64,000 nt of DNA. Source: Paenibacillus periandrae. GTDB taxonomy: Bacteria > Bacillota > Bacilli > Paenibacillales > NBRC-103111. The notes below the pieces were generated by a model that had not been told where the DNA came from, did no database searches, and worked only from the letters and a program-made list of their open reading frames with translations. How positions within the stretch are numbered: the first letter of the stretch is position 1; each line of letters begins with the position of its first letter. The position numbers were made by a program, and so were the translations under genes. The stretch is taken from contig NZ_JAJNMU010000034.1 in the NCBI RefSeq assembly GCF_022458865.1, positions 16,331 to 80,330 of the forward strand. Direction: 5' to 3'. This document shows, piece by piece, positions 35,480-44,032 of this stretch.

Positions 35480-36385
35480 ATGCAAAGTTATACAATTGAT
35501 CCATCAACTAAAAACATTGAAGATTTGTATAAAACCTACAAACCTCATTTATTTTCAATTGCTTACCGTATGCTTGGCTCTAGATCAGATGCTGAGGATA
35601 TGGTTCAAGATTTGTTTATAAGCATACATGGATATCTAAATGATAATATTAATAATATCAAATCGTACTTGAGCAAAATGATGGTCAATCGATGTTTGAA
35701 CGAATTAAAATCTGTACGAAAAAAAAGAATAAGCTACGTTGGTAATTGGCTTCCAGAACCTACAGTGCAATTAAACGATCATAGTCCGTTAGATAGCGTT
35801 GAGCGTCATGATACGATTTCTTATGCCTTTCTTATACTTATGGATAAACTTACGCCATTGGAACGAGCTGTCTTTATCTTAAGAGAAGTCTTTGCATATG
35901 AACATAGTGAAATTGGCGAAATGTTCAATAAATCAGAAGTCAATTGCCGTAAGATTTTCAGTCGTGTCAAGAAAAAAGTAGATTTATCCTCCGAAAAAGA
36001 TGAAATGCTATCATCGCATCTTATAGAAGAAAAGGAATTGGTGACTCGCTTCATTTCTGCCCTTTCGAATGGTAACATTCAATCACTGGTGGACATGTTA
36101 ACAGAGGATGTAATATTTATTGCTGATGGTGGAGGGAAAGTGTCCGCCGCAATCAATCCTATATATAGTAGAAAACGCGTGCTCGCCTTATTGAACGCCC
36201 TTTCATCTAAACGATTTCCCGAAACAAAAGCACAACTGGTCAAGGTCAATGATCAACCAGGAATTTTGTTAACAAAAGAAGGCATTCCAACCGGGGTCAT
36301 TTGTTTTGAATGGGATGCCCAAACGATGACTATTCAACGAATTTACTTCATAGCGAATCCAGATAAATTACAGCACTTAAATTGA
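35480..36385 (+). CDS. ECF41 (SigJ-like) sigma factor, second paralogue
   Basis: 301 residues. Region 2 (HLFSIAYRMLGSRSDAEDMVQDLFISI), region 4 (TPLERAVFILREVFAYEHSEIGEMFNKSEVNCRKIFSRV), linker, and a SnoaL-like C-terminal domain with IADGGGKVSAA and the closing IANPDKLQHL. The match with the sigma factor at 28269 extends over the whole length (for example YVGNWLPEP against YVGPWLPEP). AAAGGCGG precedes the ATG. It stands among five promoter copies of the TGTC type and is the likely reader of these. Confidence 0.93.
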   Translation: MQSYTIDPSTKNIEDLYKTYKPHLFSIAYRMLGSRSDAEDMVQDLFISIHGYLNDNINNIKSYLSKMMVNRCLNELKSVRKKRISYVGNWLPEPTVQLNDHSPLDSVERHDTISYAFLILMDKLTPLERAVFILREVFAYEHSEIGEMFNKSEVNCRKIFSRVKKKVDLSSEKDEMLSSHLIEEKELVTRFISALSNGNIQSLVDMLTEDVIFIADGGGKVSAAINPIYSRKRVLALLNALSSKRFPETKAQLVKVNDQPGILLTKEGIPTGVICFEWDAQTMTIQRIYFIANPDKLQHLN

Positions 36386-36486
36386 AGGTTAATTGAGATT
36401 CGACGTTTTACCGTGTTGCCGTATACTGCCTATCATCCTACCCTCAGAATGTGAATCAAGCCCGAGTCCGCATAGATGATCATATT

Positions 36487-36775
36487 CTATTCAAATCCAT
36501 GTCCTGAGGATTCAGGAATAGCTGCGCATATAATTAGGAAGACGAAAAAGGGACCAATGACCTCCGAGCAGCGGCTAATAGACGTTATCCCCCCTCTATA
36601 AACCACATAAAAAATAAGAAACAACAAACATAACAAGATGACGATCATTGGCGTGTTATGATGCATGACTAAATTTTGTAATTCTGCCGTTCCTCTAACT
36701 GGTTAGGAAGGTAAGAAAGCACGATGATGGAAGAGATACTAACCAGCCAAACATTTGATAACCACTAACTTTCAT
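36487..36775 (-). pseudogene. GerAB-type spore germination permease, degenerate
   Basis: From ATG 36775 the minus strand reads MKVSGYQMFGWLVS (the usual GerAB start) and, after frame changes, NTPMIVILLCLLFLIFYVVY and ITSISRCSEVIGPFFVFLII up to a stop at 36487. These are separated pieces of one amino-acid-permease-like protein with large deletions. The rest of the 36386-36925 gap shows nothing. Confidence 0.5.
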
Positions 36776-36925
36776 ACTTCGTTGCTACTCCTATACCTTC
36801 GTCATTTTAATTGCCTACCAACCGCTCCGATTGATCTTAGTTGATTATTGGCTTGGACTATGACGTCGATTTTCTTGAAGTTCCATCAACTTATTATCGT
36901 TGCTTTCAGAAAGGATGAAAAAACC

Positions 36926-37183
36926 TTGAACTTAAGCAATTGTCCGGTTTGCCTAGTAGGTGTTGTTGAGCCTTTTGGTTATATCGAATTAAAGGAAGGA
37001 CCGCTGGAATTCAAACTTGGTCGATTTCAACTAGCAAAAAAGATGGCTATCACCATCTGGATGTGTAATCGGGAACAATGTCAGCATGTAGGAACGGGGG
37101 CAACTCGGGAATACCCTACTCTGGCCAAAAGCTTATTGAGGGAACTGATTCTATCCCTGGAAAAAAGAACAAATAAAAGCTAA
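36926..37183 (+). CDS. Small CPVC-containing protein, paralogue 1
   Basis: 85 residues from the TTG at 36926, with AAAGG at 36910. The sequence NCPVCLVGVVEPFGYIELKE, a central strand-rich part, then MCNREQCQHVGTGATREYP has two Cys pairs (CPxC and CNxxxC) suited to a zinc ribbon. An almost equally long relative lies at 42215. The upstream extension in this frame is rejected since the paralogue lacks it. Not recognised; possibly a small metal-binding protein linked to the ECF41 region. Confidence 0.6.
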   Translation: MNLSNCPVCLVGVVEPFGYIELKEGPLEFKLGRFQLAKKMAITIWMCNREQCQHVGTGATREYPTLAKSLLRELILSLEKRTNKS

Positions 37184-37270
37184 CACGATAAGTGCTCACA
37201 AGTCGGTTAATAACGACTGACTAATAACTTAATAGTGCGCATTACATTTAAATAGTGTAACAGAGAGAGT

Positions 37271-37294
37271 GCCGCGTGTTTACGGCTTTTTTTT
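37271..37294 (+). terminator. Terminator after the CPVC protein
   Basis: GCCG (37271-37274) pairs with CGGC (37283-37286), followed by eight T. Confidence 0.55.
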
Positions 37295-37372
37295 GTTTTT
37301 TAGGTACTTTTACTTGTTTTATTTCAGGACAAGTATGGTTCTCCAATATCCAAAAAGTAGATGCTTGGTAGA

Positions 37373-37399
37373 TGTCACACAGTTATATCACCAATTGTC
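37373..37399 (+). promoter_or_regulatory. ECF41-type promoter P3
   Basis: TGTCACA (37373-37379), 16 bases, TGTC (37396-37399), followed by TTATTAGTATCCAAAAG as in the other copies. It reads toward a broken FAD oxidoreductase gene. Confidence 0.6.
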
Positions 37400-37433
37400 T
37401 TATTAGTATCCAAAAGAGAAACATCTTGAGGAA

Positions 37434-37901
37434 GATGAAATGTTCACGATCAACTATTCAAGATGAAAAACAACCTAGAGTGATATGGACAACAAGATAT
37501 TTATCAGCGACGTTTCCGCTACCGATCATACTCTTGTACCTGAGGGCGGACAGTTGCTGCAGGGGATTGCTTATTTGAGCGATCGCTTTGATAGTGATGA
37601 ACAACGCAAAACATATCTGGATGAGAAAAATATGCAGATGGAAGCCCTCTTCGATAAGCACTATCCAGGCTGGCGTGAAGTTACCGCGGTGAAACGCGTT
37701 TCCAAAAAAGCGATGGTCTCCAGCGTGAAAAACATTTCCACAAATAAATTACTGCCTACTCGTATAGAAAATGTATCTTTCTTTTTCTGTGGAGATGGCT
37801 GTAAAGGTAAGGGCGAGCTTGCAGAACTAGCGTTCTCCAGCGCTCGAAGTATAGCATTATCCATTGTTCAGGAAGTTCATCAAGCATTACAAAGTCTTTA
37901 A
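37434..37901 (+). pseudogene. C-terminal fragment of an FAD oxidoreductase (phytoene desaturase-like)
   Basis: The frame that is coding is 37485-37901: FISDVSATDHTLVPEGGQLL, DEKNMQMEALFDKHYPGWRE and FFFCGDGCKGKGELAELAFS, the FAD-binding C-terminus of carotenoid-desaturase-like enzymes. GAGGAAG and ATG 37434 behind promoter P3 begin a different, short frame, so the N-terminal two thirds and the reading frame are lost. It was probably an ECF41-controlled oxidoreductase. Confidence 0.6.
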
Positions 37902-37914
37902 GTCAATCCATAAA

Positions 37915-37963
37915 AGCTGACCCAGCTCTGACGGTTTTTGTTAGAGGTTTGGTCAGTTTTTTT
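37915..37963 (+). terminator. Rho-independent termin­ator
   Basis: CTGACC (37917-37922) pairs with GGTCAG (37951-37956) around an inner CTCTGAC/GTTAGAG stem, followed by TTTTTTT. Confidence 0.6.
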
Positions 37964-38252
37964 ATACATTTGAATTGTTCAGATAGAATTGTTACTTGAT
38001 AAAAAATTATTCTCATTGGTAACATCAGCCTTTGTTCCCTTTTCAAAGCTATATTGGAGTTGAAATATGTTATTTGCTTGCACTACTTTGCTATTCCTTG
38101 GGTTATATGCGAATTGTTCAACATTCTAACGTTTCCAGTGCTTCGATTACACGCTAAACACCCTTTACTTATATTCATGATTTCTATTCCAGCAGAAATC
38201 GCTTTGATATATTTCGCTGGGGTACAGATTGAATGATTAATTTAAGTTTCTA
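37964..38252. other. Gap with a hydrophobic frame
   Basis: A 60-codon plus-strand frame (38054-38236) is hydrophobic (LLIFMISIPAEIALIYFAGV) and could be a membrane-protein tail, but has no ribosome binding site or recognised family. Confidence 0.3.
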
Positions 38253-38279
38253 TGTCACACATTGAAGTCGCCAATTGTC
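38253..38279 (+). promoter_or_regulatory. ECF41-type promoter P4 (carboxymuconolactone decarboxylase)
   Basis: TGTCACA (38253-38259), 16 bases, TGTC (38276-38279); the block ATTGAAGTCGCCAATTGTCT is shared with P1. 35 bases upstream of the ATG. Confidence 0.7.
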
Positions 38280-38313
38280 TTATAAGTGTCAAAAAAATAG
38301 GAGGAACACAATT

Positions 38314-38793
38314 ATGACTCAACGTTTAAATTACATGCAGCAATCACCAGAACTCTTCAAAGGAATGATGGAATTCAGCAACGCCGAGAAGGAAAGCGTA
38401 ATTGAAGAGAGGATCCTCGATCTCGTTCACATCAGGGCTTCGCAAATGAATGGGTGCGGGTTCTGTTTGGATATGCACGTCAAGCAAGCAAAAATCCACG
38501 GTGAAAGCGAGCTTCGCCTCTATCACATTTCGATATGGCGGGAATCGACGCTTTTTGTTCCACGCGAACGGGCTGCGCTGGCATGGACCGAGATCCTGAC
38601 CAAACTGCCTGAGCAAGGTGTGCCCGACGAATTGTATAACCTTGTTCGTGGACAGTTGTCTGAAAAAGAAATCTCGGATCTGACTTTCTCAGTTATGGCA
38701 ATTAATGCATGGAATCGCATCAACGTAGCCTTCAAGACTGTACCGGGTTCGGCTGACGCAGCATTTGGATTGACAAAAGCTGGTCTGAACTAA
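38314..38793 (+). CDS. Carboxymuconolactone decarboxylase/AhpD-like protein
   Basis: 159 residues from the ATG at 38314 with AGGAGG upstream. LVHIRASQMNGCGFCLDMHVKQAK carries the CxxC-x3-H active site of the alkylhydroperoxidase D-like family, followed by YHISIWRESTLFVPRERAALAWTE. These proteins act in peroxide or thiol redox defence. Carboxymuconolactone decarboxylases are the best known ECF41 targets, and promoter P4 lies directly upstream. The NmrA-like gene 73 bases downstream completes the decarboxylase-oxidoreductase-epimerase set typical of ECF41 loci. Confidence 0.92.
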   Translation: MTQRLNYMQQSPELFKGMMEFSNAEKESVIEERILDLVHIRASQMNGCGFCLDMHVKQAKIHGESELRLYHISIWRESTLFVPRERAALAWTEILTKLPEQGVPDELYNLVRGQLSEKEISDLTFSVMAINAWNRINVAFKTVPGSADAAFGLTKAGLN

Positions 38794-38866
38794 TTATTTA
38801 CAAAAGCAATGTATACGTTTATACATCTCTAGCCATTATATTACGCATAAACTAGGAGGAATTAAT

Positions 38867-39625
38867 TTGAAAATTGTAGTTATTGGTGGAAGTGGACTCA
38901 TTGGATCAAAACTTGTAAACAACCTTCGTGGGCTTGGCCATGAGGTAGTGGCGGCATCACCTTCCTTAGGCGTCAACACGATCACTGGCGTAGGACTCTC
39001 TGAAGCGCTTAGCGGCGCTCAGGTTGTCGTCGACGTGACAAACTCGCCTTCGTTTGAGGACGAGGCAGTTATGGAGTTCTTCGTGACTTCAAATAAGAAC
39101 CTTCTTGCTGCTGAAGCAGCCGCTGGAGTAAGTCATCACGTTGCGCTGTCGGTCGTTGGTACCGACCGTCTTCTCCAAAGTGGTTATTTCCGCGCGAAAA
39201 TGGCCCAAGAAGAGCTAATCACGACTTCCAAGGTTCCATATACGATCGTCCGCGCGACGCAGTTCTTCGAGTTCGTCGGCAGCATCGCCTATGTGGCTAC
39301 TGAAGGGGAAACCGTTCGTTTGCCTTCCGCCCTTACGCAGCCTATCGTTTCGGATGATCTTGCAGCCGTGTTGGTCGATTTCACACTTGGGGCGCCAGTG
39401 AATGGCATTGTCGAGGTGGCTGGCCCAGAACAGTTTCGTCTCGACGAACTCGTTCGACAATTCTTGAGCGCAAATCAAGACACACGTCAGGTTGTCACAG
39501 ACGCCAACGCGCTCTACTTCGGATCAGTGGTGAATGATCAATCTCTCGTTCCGAGCGATAGCAACGCGCGCATTACTACCACACGTTTCCAGGATTGGCT
39601 CAGCCGTTCCACGTCTCAGGGATAA
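38867..39625 (+). CDS. NmrA-like NAD(P)-binding protein (epimerase-like)
   Basis: 252 residues from TTG at 38867 with AGGAGG 7 bases upstream. Rossmann motif IVVIGGSGLIGSKLV, then VVDVTNSPSFED, HHVALSVVGTD, YFRAKMAQEELITTSKVPYTIVRATQFFEF. Atypical extended SDR of the NmrA/SDR-a5 type without a convincing YxxxK pair, so it may bind rather than reduce. Higher GC than its surroundings. Same transcription unit as the carboxymuconolactone decarboxylase. Confidence 0.88.
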   Translation: MKIVVIGGSGLIGSKLVNNLRGLGHEVVAASPSLGVNTITGVGLSEALSGAQVVVDVTNSPSFEDEAVMEFFVTSNKNLLAAEAAAGVSHHVALSVVGTDRLLQSGYFRAKMAQEELITTSKVPYTIVRATQFFEFVGSIAYVATEGETVRLPSALTQPIVSDDLAAVLVDFTLGAPVNGIVEVAGPEQFRLDELVRQFLSANQDTRQVVTDANALYFGSVVNDQSLVPSDSNARITTTRFQDWLSRSTSQG

Positions 39626-39639
39626 TTCATCAAGGGTAT

Positions 39640-39690
39640 AAATGAAAAGGAGAATCGATCATTTACGGGTCTCCTTTTCATTTGTTTTAG
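39640..39690 (+). terminator. Terminator of the decarboxylase-NmrA unit
   Basis: AAATGAAAAGGAGA (39640-39653) pairs perfectly with TCTCCTTTTCATTT (39670-39683). Confidence 0.75.
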
Positions 39691-39752
39691 TGTTTCTGGA
39701 GGATTGCTCGAAGCTCAATTAACCAACATACATGTTACTTAGCTTGCGATGT

Positions 39753-40031
39753 TCAGAGAGTAATGGAAAATTTGTAGAGCGCTAGCCTTTTGGTTGGCGC
39801 TTTATTGTTCGAGTATCTTGATGGTGATTTGTTCGAGTTCATTTTCAGAAAAAGCTCCAGAAAAGCCTTGTTAATGGCATCCTTTAGTCTAAATAATTCG
39901 TCTGACAATTTTGGTTGCATCCCCATGCTTCTCTTGCTTCCTCCAGTAAATAAACACTTTCGTTCTTGTTGTTGAATAAGGAACAAAAGCGATCCTAATA
40001 GCGATTGAATTCCCTTCACAGCTCTATGCAA
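39753..40031 (-). CDS. Uncertain small ORF
   Basis: 92 codons on the minus strand, with a plausible helical, charged sequence (KLSDELFRLKDAINKAFLEL) and no ribosome binding site. No family recognised. It may be the decayed end of a larger protein. It is the only candidate in the 39691-40097 gap. Confidence 0.25.
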   Translation of the reverse strand: MHRAVKGIQSLLGSLLFLIQQQERKCLFTGGSKRSMGMQPKLSDELFRLKDAINKAFLELFLKMNSNKSPSRYSNNKAPTKRLALYKFSITL

Positions 40032-40097
40032 TGATAATCAACGAGCTCCGATTAATCAACGCGTGTTGATTTTACAAACAAATAGGAGGTCACGTTT

Positions 40098-41015
40098 ATG
40101 GGAAACATATGGACAACTGATCAGATGCCTAATCAAGAGGGAAAAAGGGTTGTGATTACAGGTGCGAGCAGTGGAATTGGGTATGAAACCGCACGGGCAT
40201 TTGCTGCAAAAGGGGCAGAGGTGGTTTTTGCAATCCGTAATTTAGAAAAAGGAGAAGAGGTCGCCAGAAAACTTAAGAAGGAGTATCCGGGTGCAGTTCT
40301 GAAACTTATGAAACTGGATCTTAGTAATCTCGCCAGCGTCCGTAATTTTGCCCATGAGTATCAGCAAACTTTTGATTCACTCACTTTGTTAATCAACAAC
40401 GCTGGCGTCATGACCCCACCGTATCAAAAAACCAAGGACGGTTTTGAACTCCAGTTCGGCAGTAATCATCTCGGTCATTTTGCACTCACAGGACTTTTGT
40501 TACCTACAATGAGTAATATCCAATCTTCTCGTGTTGTTACTCTAAGTAGCACAGCTATAAACGGAGCCAAAATTAATTTCGAAAATCTGGATGGCAGTAA
40601 AGGTTATAACAGGGTAAAATTCTATGGCCAGAGTAAGTTGGCGAATTTATTATTTGCCCAAGAACTGAATGTACGTCTGAAGGCAAGCGGTTCAAAGACT
40701 ATCAGTTTGGGCAGTCACCCTGGCAGAGCAAATACCAATCTGTTCTCGCTTGGATCTGATAAAACCGGCCCCTTAATGAAATTAGTGAAGATACTCTTAG
40801 GAACACAATCAGCGGAAATGGGAGCTTTACCGACACTGTATGCAGCAACTTATCCAAAGCTCACAGGGAGTGAATACATCGGTCCGGATGGAGAAGGTGG
40901 AATCAAAGGCTATCCTAAAATTGATACATCCGTGATGAAAAAATATGACCCTCAGATAACCAAACAGTTGTGGGACGTGTCGGAGTCTCTGACAGGTATT
41001 TCATATTTATCTTAG
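40098..41015 (+). CDS. Short-chain dehydrogenase, retinol-dehydrogenase-like
   Basis: 305 residues. TGASSGIGYETARAFAAKGAEVVFAIRN (NADP-type loop), LLINNAGVM, NHLGHFALTG, catalytic Ser in VVTLSSTA and FYGQSKLANLL (YxxxK), HPGRANTNL. The extended C-terminus fits the retinol dehydrogenase/WWOX-like SDR group. AGGAGG precedes the ATG. No TGTCACA element is seen upstream, so it may not be an ECF41 target. A terminator follows at 41061. Confidence 0.9.
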   Translation: MGNIWTTDQMPNQEGKRVVITGASSGIGYETARAFAAKGAEVVFAIRNLEKGEEVARKLKKEYPGAVLKLMKLDLSNLASVRNFAHEYQQTFDSLTLLINNAGVMTPPYQKTKDGFELQFGSNHLGHFALTGLLLPTMSNIQSSRVVTLSSTAINGAKINFENLDGSKGYNRVKFYGQSKLANLLFAQELNVRLKASGSKTISLGSHPGRANTNLFSLGSDKTGPLMKLVKILLGTQSAEMGALPTLYAATYPKLTGSEYIGPDGEGGIKGYPKIDTSVMKKYDPQITKQLWDVSESLTGISYLS

Positions 41016-41060
41016 AGTGAGGGGATTATTCCGTCTTAGGACAGAACATTCTTTTAATAT

Positions 41061-41086
41061 AGTCCGCTTAAATGCGGGCTTTTATT
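41061..41086 (+). terminator. Terminator after the SDR
   Basis: AGTCCGC (41061-41067) pairs with GCGGGCT (41074-41080), then TTTTA. A second perfect hairpin, ACAAAGAACCCT/AGGGTTCTTTGT, lies at 41232-41259. Confidence 0.65.
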
Positions 41087-41331
41087 TAGTTATCGGATCA
41101 AGTATTAGTCCAATTCACCATTCCGATCCAGCGATCCCAGGTTGCGCTTCCAATAAGGTGGACGGGAAGCTCCCAGTTGTTCACTTTCCTAAGGTGATGA
41201 GTGAGAGAACGTCGGCTTTTCTCACAAACAAACAAAGAACCCTTCGCAGGGTTCTTTGTGGGAATACATAATGAAATTCGGGAACATAAGCGCGCGGCAA
41301 GGCACGCGAACTTTACTTTACTTTTGTAATA

Positions 41332-41398
41332 GATTAGCTCAGACCAGCTTTCGTCAATCCAAATGCTGCGTCAGCCGAACGCGGCACAGTCTTTGAAG
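41332..41398 (-). pseudogene. Inverted fragment of a carboxymuconolactone decarboxylase gene end
   Basis: The minus strand reads SADAAFGLTKAGLS and stop, nearly identical to the end of the gene at 38314-38793 (SADAAFGLTKAGLN), with matching DNA over about 60 bases. It abuts promoter P5. Confidence 0.65.
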
Positions 41399-41399
41399 T

Positions 41400-41426
41400 T
41401 GTCACACAATGACACCTTCAATTGTC
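41400..41426 (+). promoter_or_regulatory. ECF41-type promoter P5 (sdhC-like gene)
   Basis: TGTCACA (41400-41406), 16 bases, TGTC (41423-41426), followed by TTATTAGTGTCTGAAC. 49 bases upstream of the ATG at 41475. Confidence 0.65.
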
Positions 41427-41474
41427 TTATTAGTGTCTGAACAAAGCATTACGAAAGGAAAGGAGCGATTATTA

Positions 41475-42107
41475 ATGAAGGGAAATTCATATCACTGGCG
41501 CAAGCTGCACTCACTACTCGGGGTGATTCCTCTCGGGGGCTTTATTCTTGTGCATGCATTGCTTAACTTTCAATCCTTTGAGCGCGGACCGGAAGGGTTC
41601 GCTAACGGCGTGCATTTTATCAACAGCCTGCCTCTTTTACCGTTTCTTGAGATATTTGGGATATACCTTCCGATATTGTTTCACGGCATATATGGCCTAT
41701 ACATGGCCTATCTGTCCAAACTGAACTCGGTACAATACAAGTTCAGCCGTAATTGGGCGTTCACACTGCAACGTATTACTGGGATTCTTACATTTATCTT
41801 CGTTTTTTGGCATTTTTTTAATACTCGTTTTCAAATTTACATAGGAAATAATACGCATGAGGAACTTGGTTCCACGATGCATCAAATTGCCACGAATTCA
41901 GTGTTCTTTGTTATTTACGTCATTGGTGTATTGTCCGCGGTATTCCATTTCAGCAATGGACTTTGGGCTTTCCTGATTAGCTGGGGCATCACGATTTCCC
42001 CTCGAGCACAAAAAGTTTCATCTAATATTTGTATGGTTGTATTTGTACTTATTTCTGTGTTGTTCCTTTTTTCGCTCATTGCTTTCACTGGCGAAGAATT
42101 CAAATAA
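41475..42107 (+). CDS. Succinate dehydrogenase cytochrome b558 subunit-like protein
   Basis: 210 residues from ATG 41475 with AAAGGAG upstream. Five membrane helices; WRKLHSLLGVIPLGGFILVH, LPILFHGIYGLYMAY, RITGILTFIFVFWHFFNTRF and FSNGLWAFLISWGI match SdhC of Bacillus-type succinate:menaquinone reductase, with the haem-ligand histidines in these helices. No sdhA or sdhB is nearby, so this is an orphan subunit. The ECF41-type promoter suggests stress-induced expression, perhaps altering quinone or electron flow (inference). Confidence 0.85.
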   Translation: MKGNSYHWRKLHSLLGVIPLGGFILVHALLNFQSFERGPEGFANGVHFINSLPLLPFLEIFGIYLPILFHGIYGLYMAYLSKLNSVQYKFSRNWAFTLQRITGILTFIFVFWHFFNTRFQIYIGNNTHEELGSTMHQIATNSVFFVIYVIGVLSAVFHFSNGLWAFLISWGITISPRAQKVSSNICMVVFVLISVLFLFSLIAFTGEEFK

Positions 42108-42214
42108 ATAGCTATCCTTCTCCTAATCAAGACGCTCATTCTCGTGTATTTTGCTTTTTTGCTTTTTGGGCATCTGGAGTTTGAACAATACAGAACAGAA
42201 AGGAATGAAGTCGT

Positions 42215-42475
42215 ATGAGCAGTAGGAATTGTCCGGTTTGCCAGGTAGGTGTTGTTGAGCCTGTTGGTTACTTTGAATTAAAGGAGGGACCACTTGAATT
42301 TACACTCGACCATTTTCCGCCATCAAATAAAGCGACAATCACCATTGGGTTGTGTAATAGGGAACCATGTCAGTATGTAGGAACGGGGACAGCACCGGAA
42401 TCACTTAATCCGGCCAAGAAATTACTAAAAGATCTCATTCTATCTCTGGATCAAAGAACGCGGTTAAAGCAATAA
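42215..42475 (+). CDS. Small CPVC-containing protein, paralogue 2
   Basis: 86 residues; AGAAAGGAATG upstream. NCPVCQVGVVEPVGYFELKE, LCNREPCQYVGTGTAPES and a C-terminal helix (KKLLKDLILSLDQR) match the protein at 36926 in length and throughout. It may be co-transcribed with the sdhC-like gene 108 bases upstream. The Cys pairs suggest a zinc site. Function unknown. Confidence 0.7.
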   Translation: MSSRNCPVCQVGVVEPVGYFELKEGPLEFTLDHFPPSNKATITIGLCNREPCQYVGTGTAPESLNPAKKLLKDLILSLDQRTRLKQ

Positions 42476-42697
42476 CACGATGTGGCCGAGCTGATATTGG
42501 CTACCTTAAGAAGCCCCTCAAGTCCTGTTCAGACAGGGAATAAATTATGTGAAAAGTACAATGTGAACGTTGGTTTCACTAATTCTAAAGAGTTTACAAG
42601 CGAGAGTTCAAAAAGGGAGTTCGAATTAATCATGGACTACTTTAGATTTACAGAGCAACTCTATCTTGGTTCAAAAAAACGAGGTTATAGTACATAA

Positions 42698-43013
42698 TTG
42701 CTTAAGCTCAAAATGTTATTAAATCCTTTTAAAGCCTTGTTTACATTCCTAAACTAGTTAACCAATTCGTAGTTTTAGAGAAAGAACTCACCAAACGAAA
42801 TATGATTAGAAACGACTCTATCGGGTCGTTTTCTTTATTTTTATTTTCCGGCATCTCACCGCTGAGGATTTGTTTTGTTTTTAGATTTTCTAAGTCTAGA
42901 TCATTTGGTTTAAATAATATGTCAAAAGTATTTCAAAACAAATTTGTAATTTAGACAATATACCCCGAAATCCATTTCAAAACTTTATTTGTCATTTTAT
43001 TTTTACGAAAAAA
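42698..43013. other. Gap with a terminator
   Basis: AACGAC (42811-42816) and GTCGTT (42825-42830) form a hairpin followed by TTCTTTATTTTTATTTT, probably ending the sdhC/CPVC transcript. Nothing else is seen. Confidence 0.55.
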
Positions 43014-44028
43014 GCCAACAAGCCCTTGAGCAGTTAGACAATCGAATAAAAATATTCGTGAGCTGGAAAAAATTAATACTGAAATGGAGAAAACAGCGCT
43101 GGGAATCTCTTATACTGTTGCTGATATTGTTAATGCAATAAATAACGAGCTAGCTGAAGAATTACGCAATTATAAGCGCCAAAGGTCATCTCAAGAGAGT
43201 AAATTGAAAAGAATCCGAAAGGATCTATCTAACAGGGAGTCACTGAATGGTCAGCAGTTTCGAAAATTGACTGATTCTTTTCCGAGTGTAAATTTAGAGA
43301 AACTTAAAGATATTGAAAAATTCCATGAATCTATCACGAATATCCTTCATGATTAATTGATAAAGGCTGAGAAGGAAATCAGCATCGAACTTGAGTATCT
43401 CCTACACAAGATTGCTGAAACCGAAGAAAAGTTAACAAATATCGTTGCCAACAAGTCAGTCTCAAAGGAAGTAATCCAACCATTAATTGAGTTGTCCTCT
43501 GTTTTGTACCAAAAACGAAATGAAAATACTGCTTACATCAAAAAACTATCAGTGGCTGACGATTTAAAATCTACGAAGGAAAAACTGTCGCTTGTAAAAA
43601 GTGAAATAATTATTGAAGTTTGCAATATTATCAACAACAAGATAGAGAGCTTTAATCAAATTGTGCATAAAGACGGTAGGCGGTCTCCGAAGATTGTTTT
43701 AACAGAAAAAAATTATTCATATGGCATTGAAGATAACACAGGTACTGGGGAAGCTTATACAAACTTGATTACGTTTGATCTGGCGATACTTGAATTAACA
43801 GATCTCCCGATCTTGATTCATGATTCGATGCTATTTAAGAATATTGAAAACAGTTCAATTGAGAACATAATTGATATCTATAATGTTTTTGGAAAACAGA
43901 TATTCGTTTCCATTGATGAAATCGAGAAATATAGTAAGGAAACTAAAAAGATCATTCAAAGTAAAAAGGTTCTGGAATTGACCAGAACAAAGTTACTGTT
44001 TATAAAAGATTGGCGTAAGAACAAATAA
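43014..44028 (+). pseudogene. DUF2326 SMC-like protein, C-terminal remnant
   Basis: A coiled-coil stretch (NNELAEELRNYKRQRSSQES, LKRIRKDLSNRES) runs to an in-frame TAA at 43354, then continues KAEKEISIELEYLLHKIAET to a globular end: HKDGRRSPKIVLTEKNYSYG, YTNLITFDLAILELTDLPIL and FVSIDEIEKYSKETKKII. This is the DUF2326 C-terminal region of SMC/RecN-like ATPases found in ABC-three-component and related defence loci. The ATPase N-terminus is missing, and a frameshift also lies near 43045. Confidence 0.65.
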
Positions 44029-44032
44029 TAGC

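Noticed and set aside
39491..39520. TGTCACA inside the NmrA-like gene
   Set aside because: Internal to coding sequence, with no -10 at the right distance and no gene start after it.
42482..42697. 71-codon plus-strand ORF after the CPVC gene
   Set aside because: No ribosome binding site, non-ATG start and no recognisable family; could be a fragment but cannot be supported.
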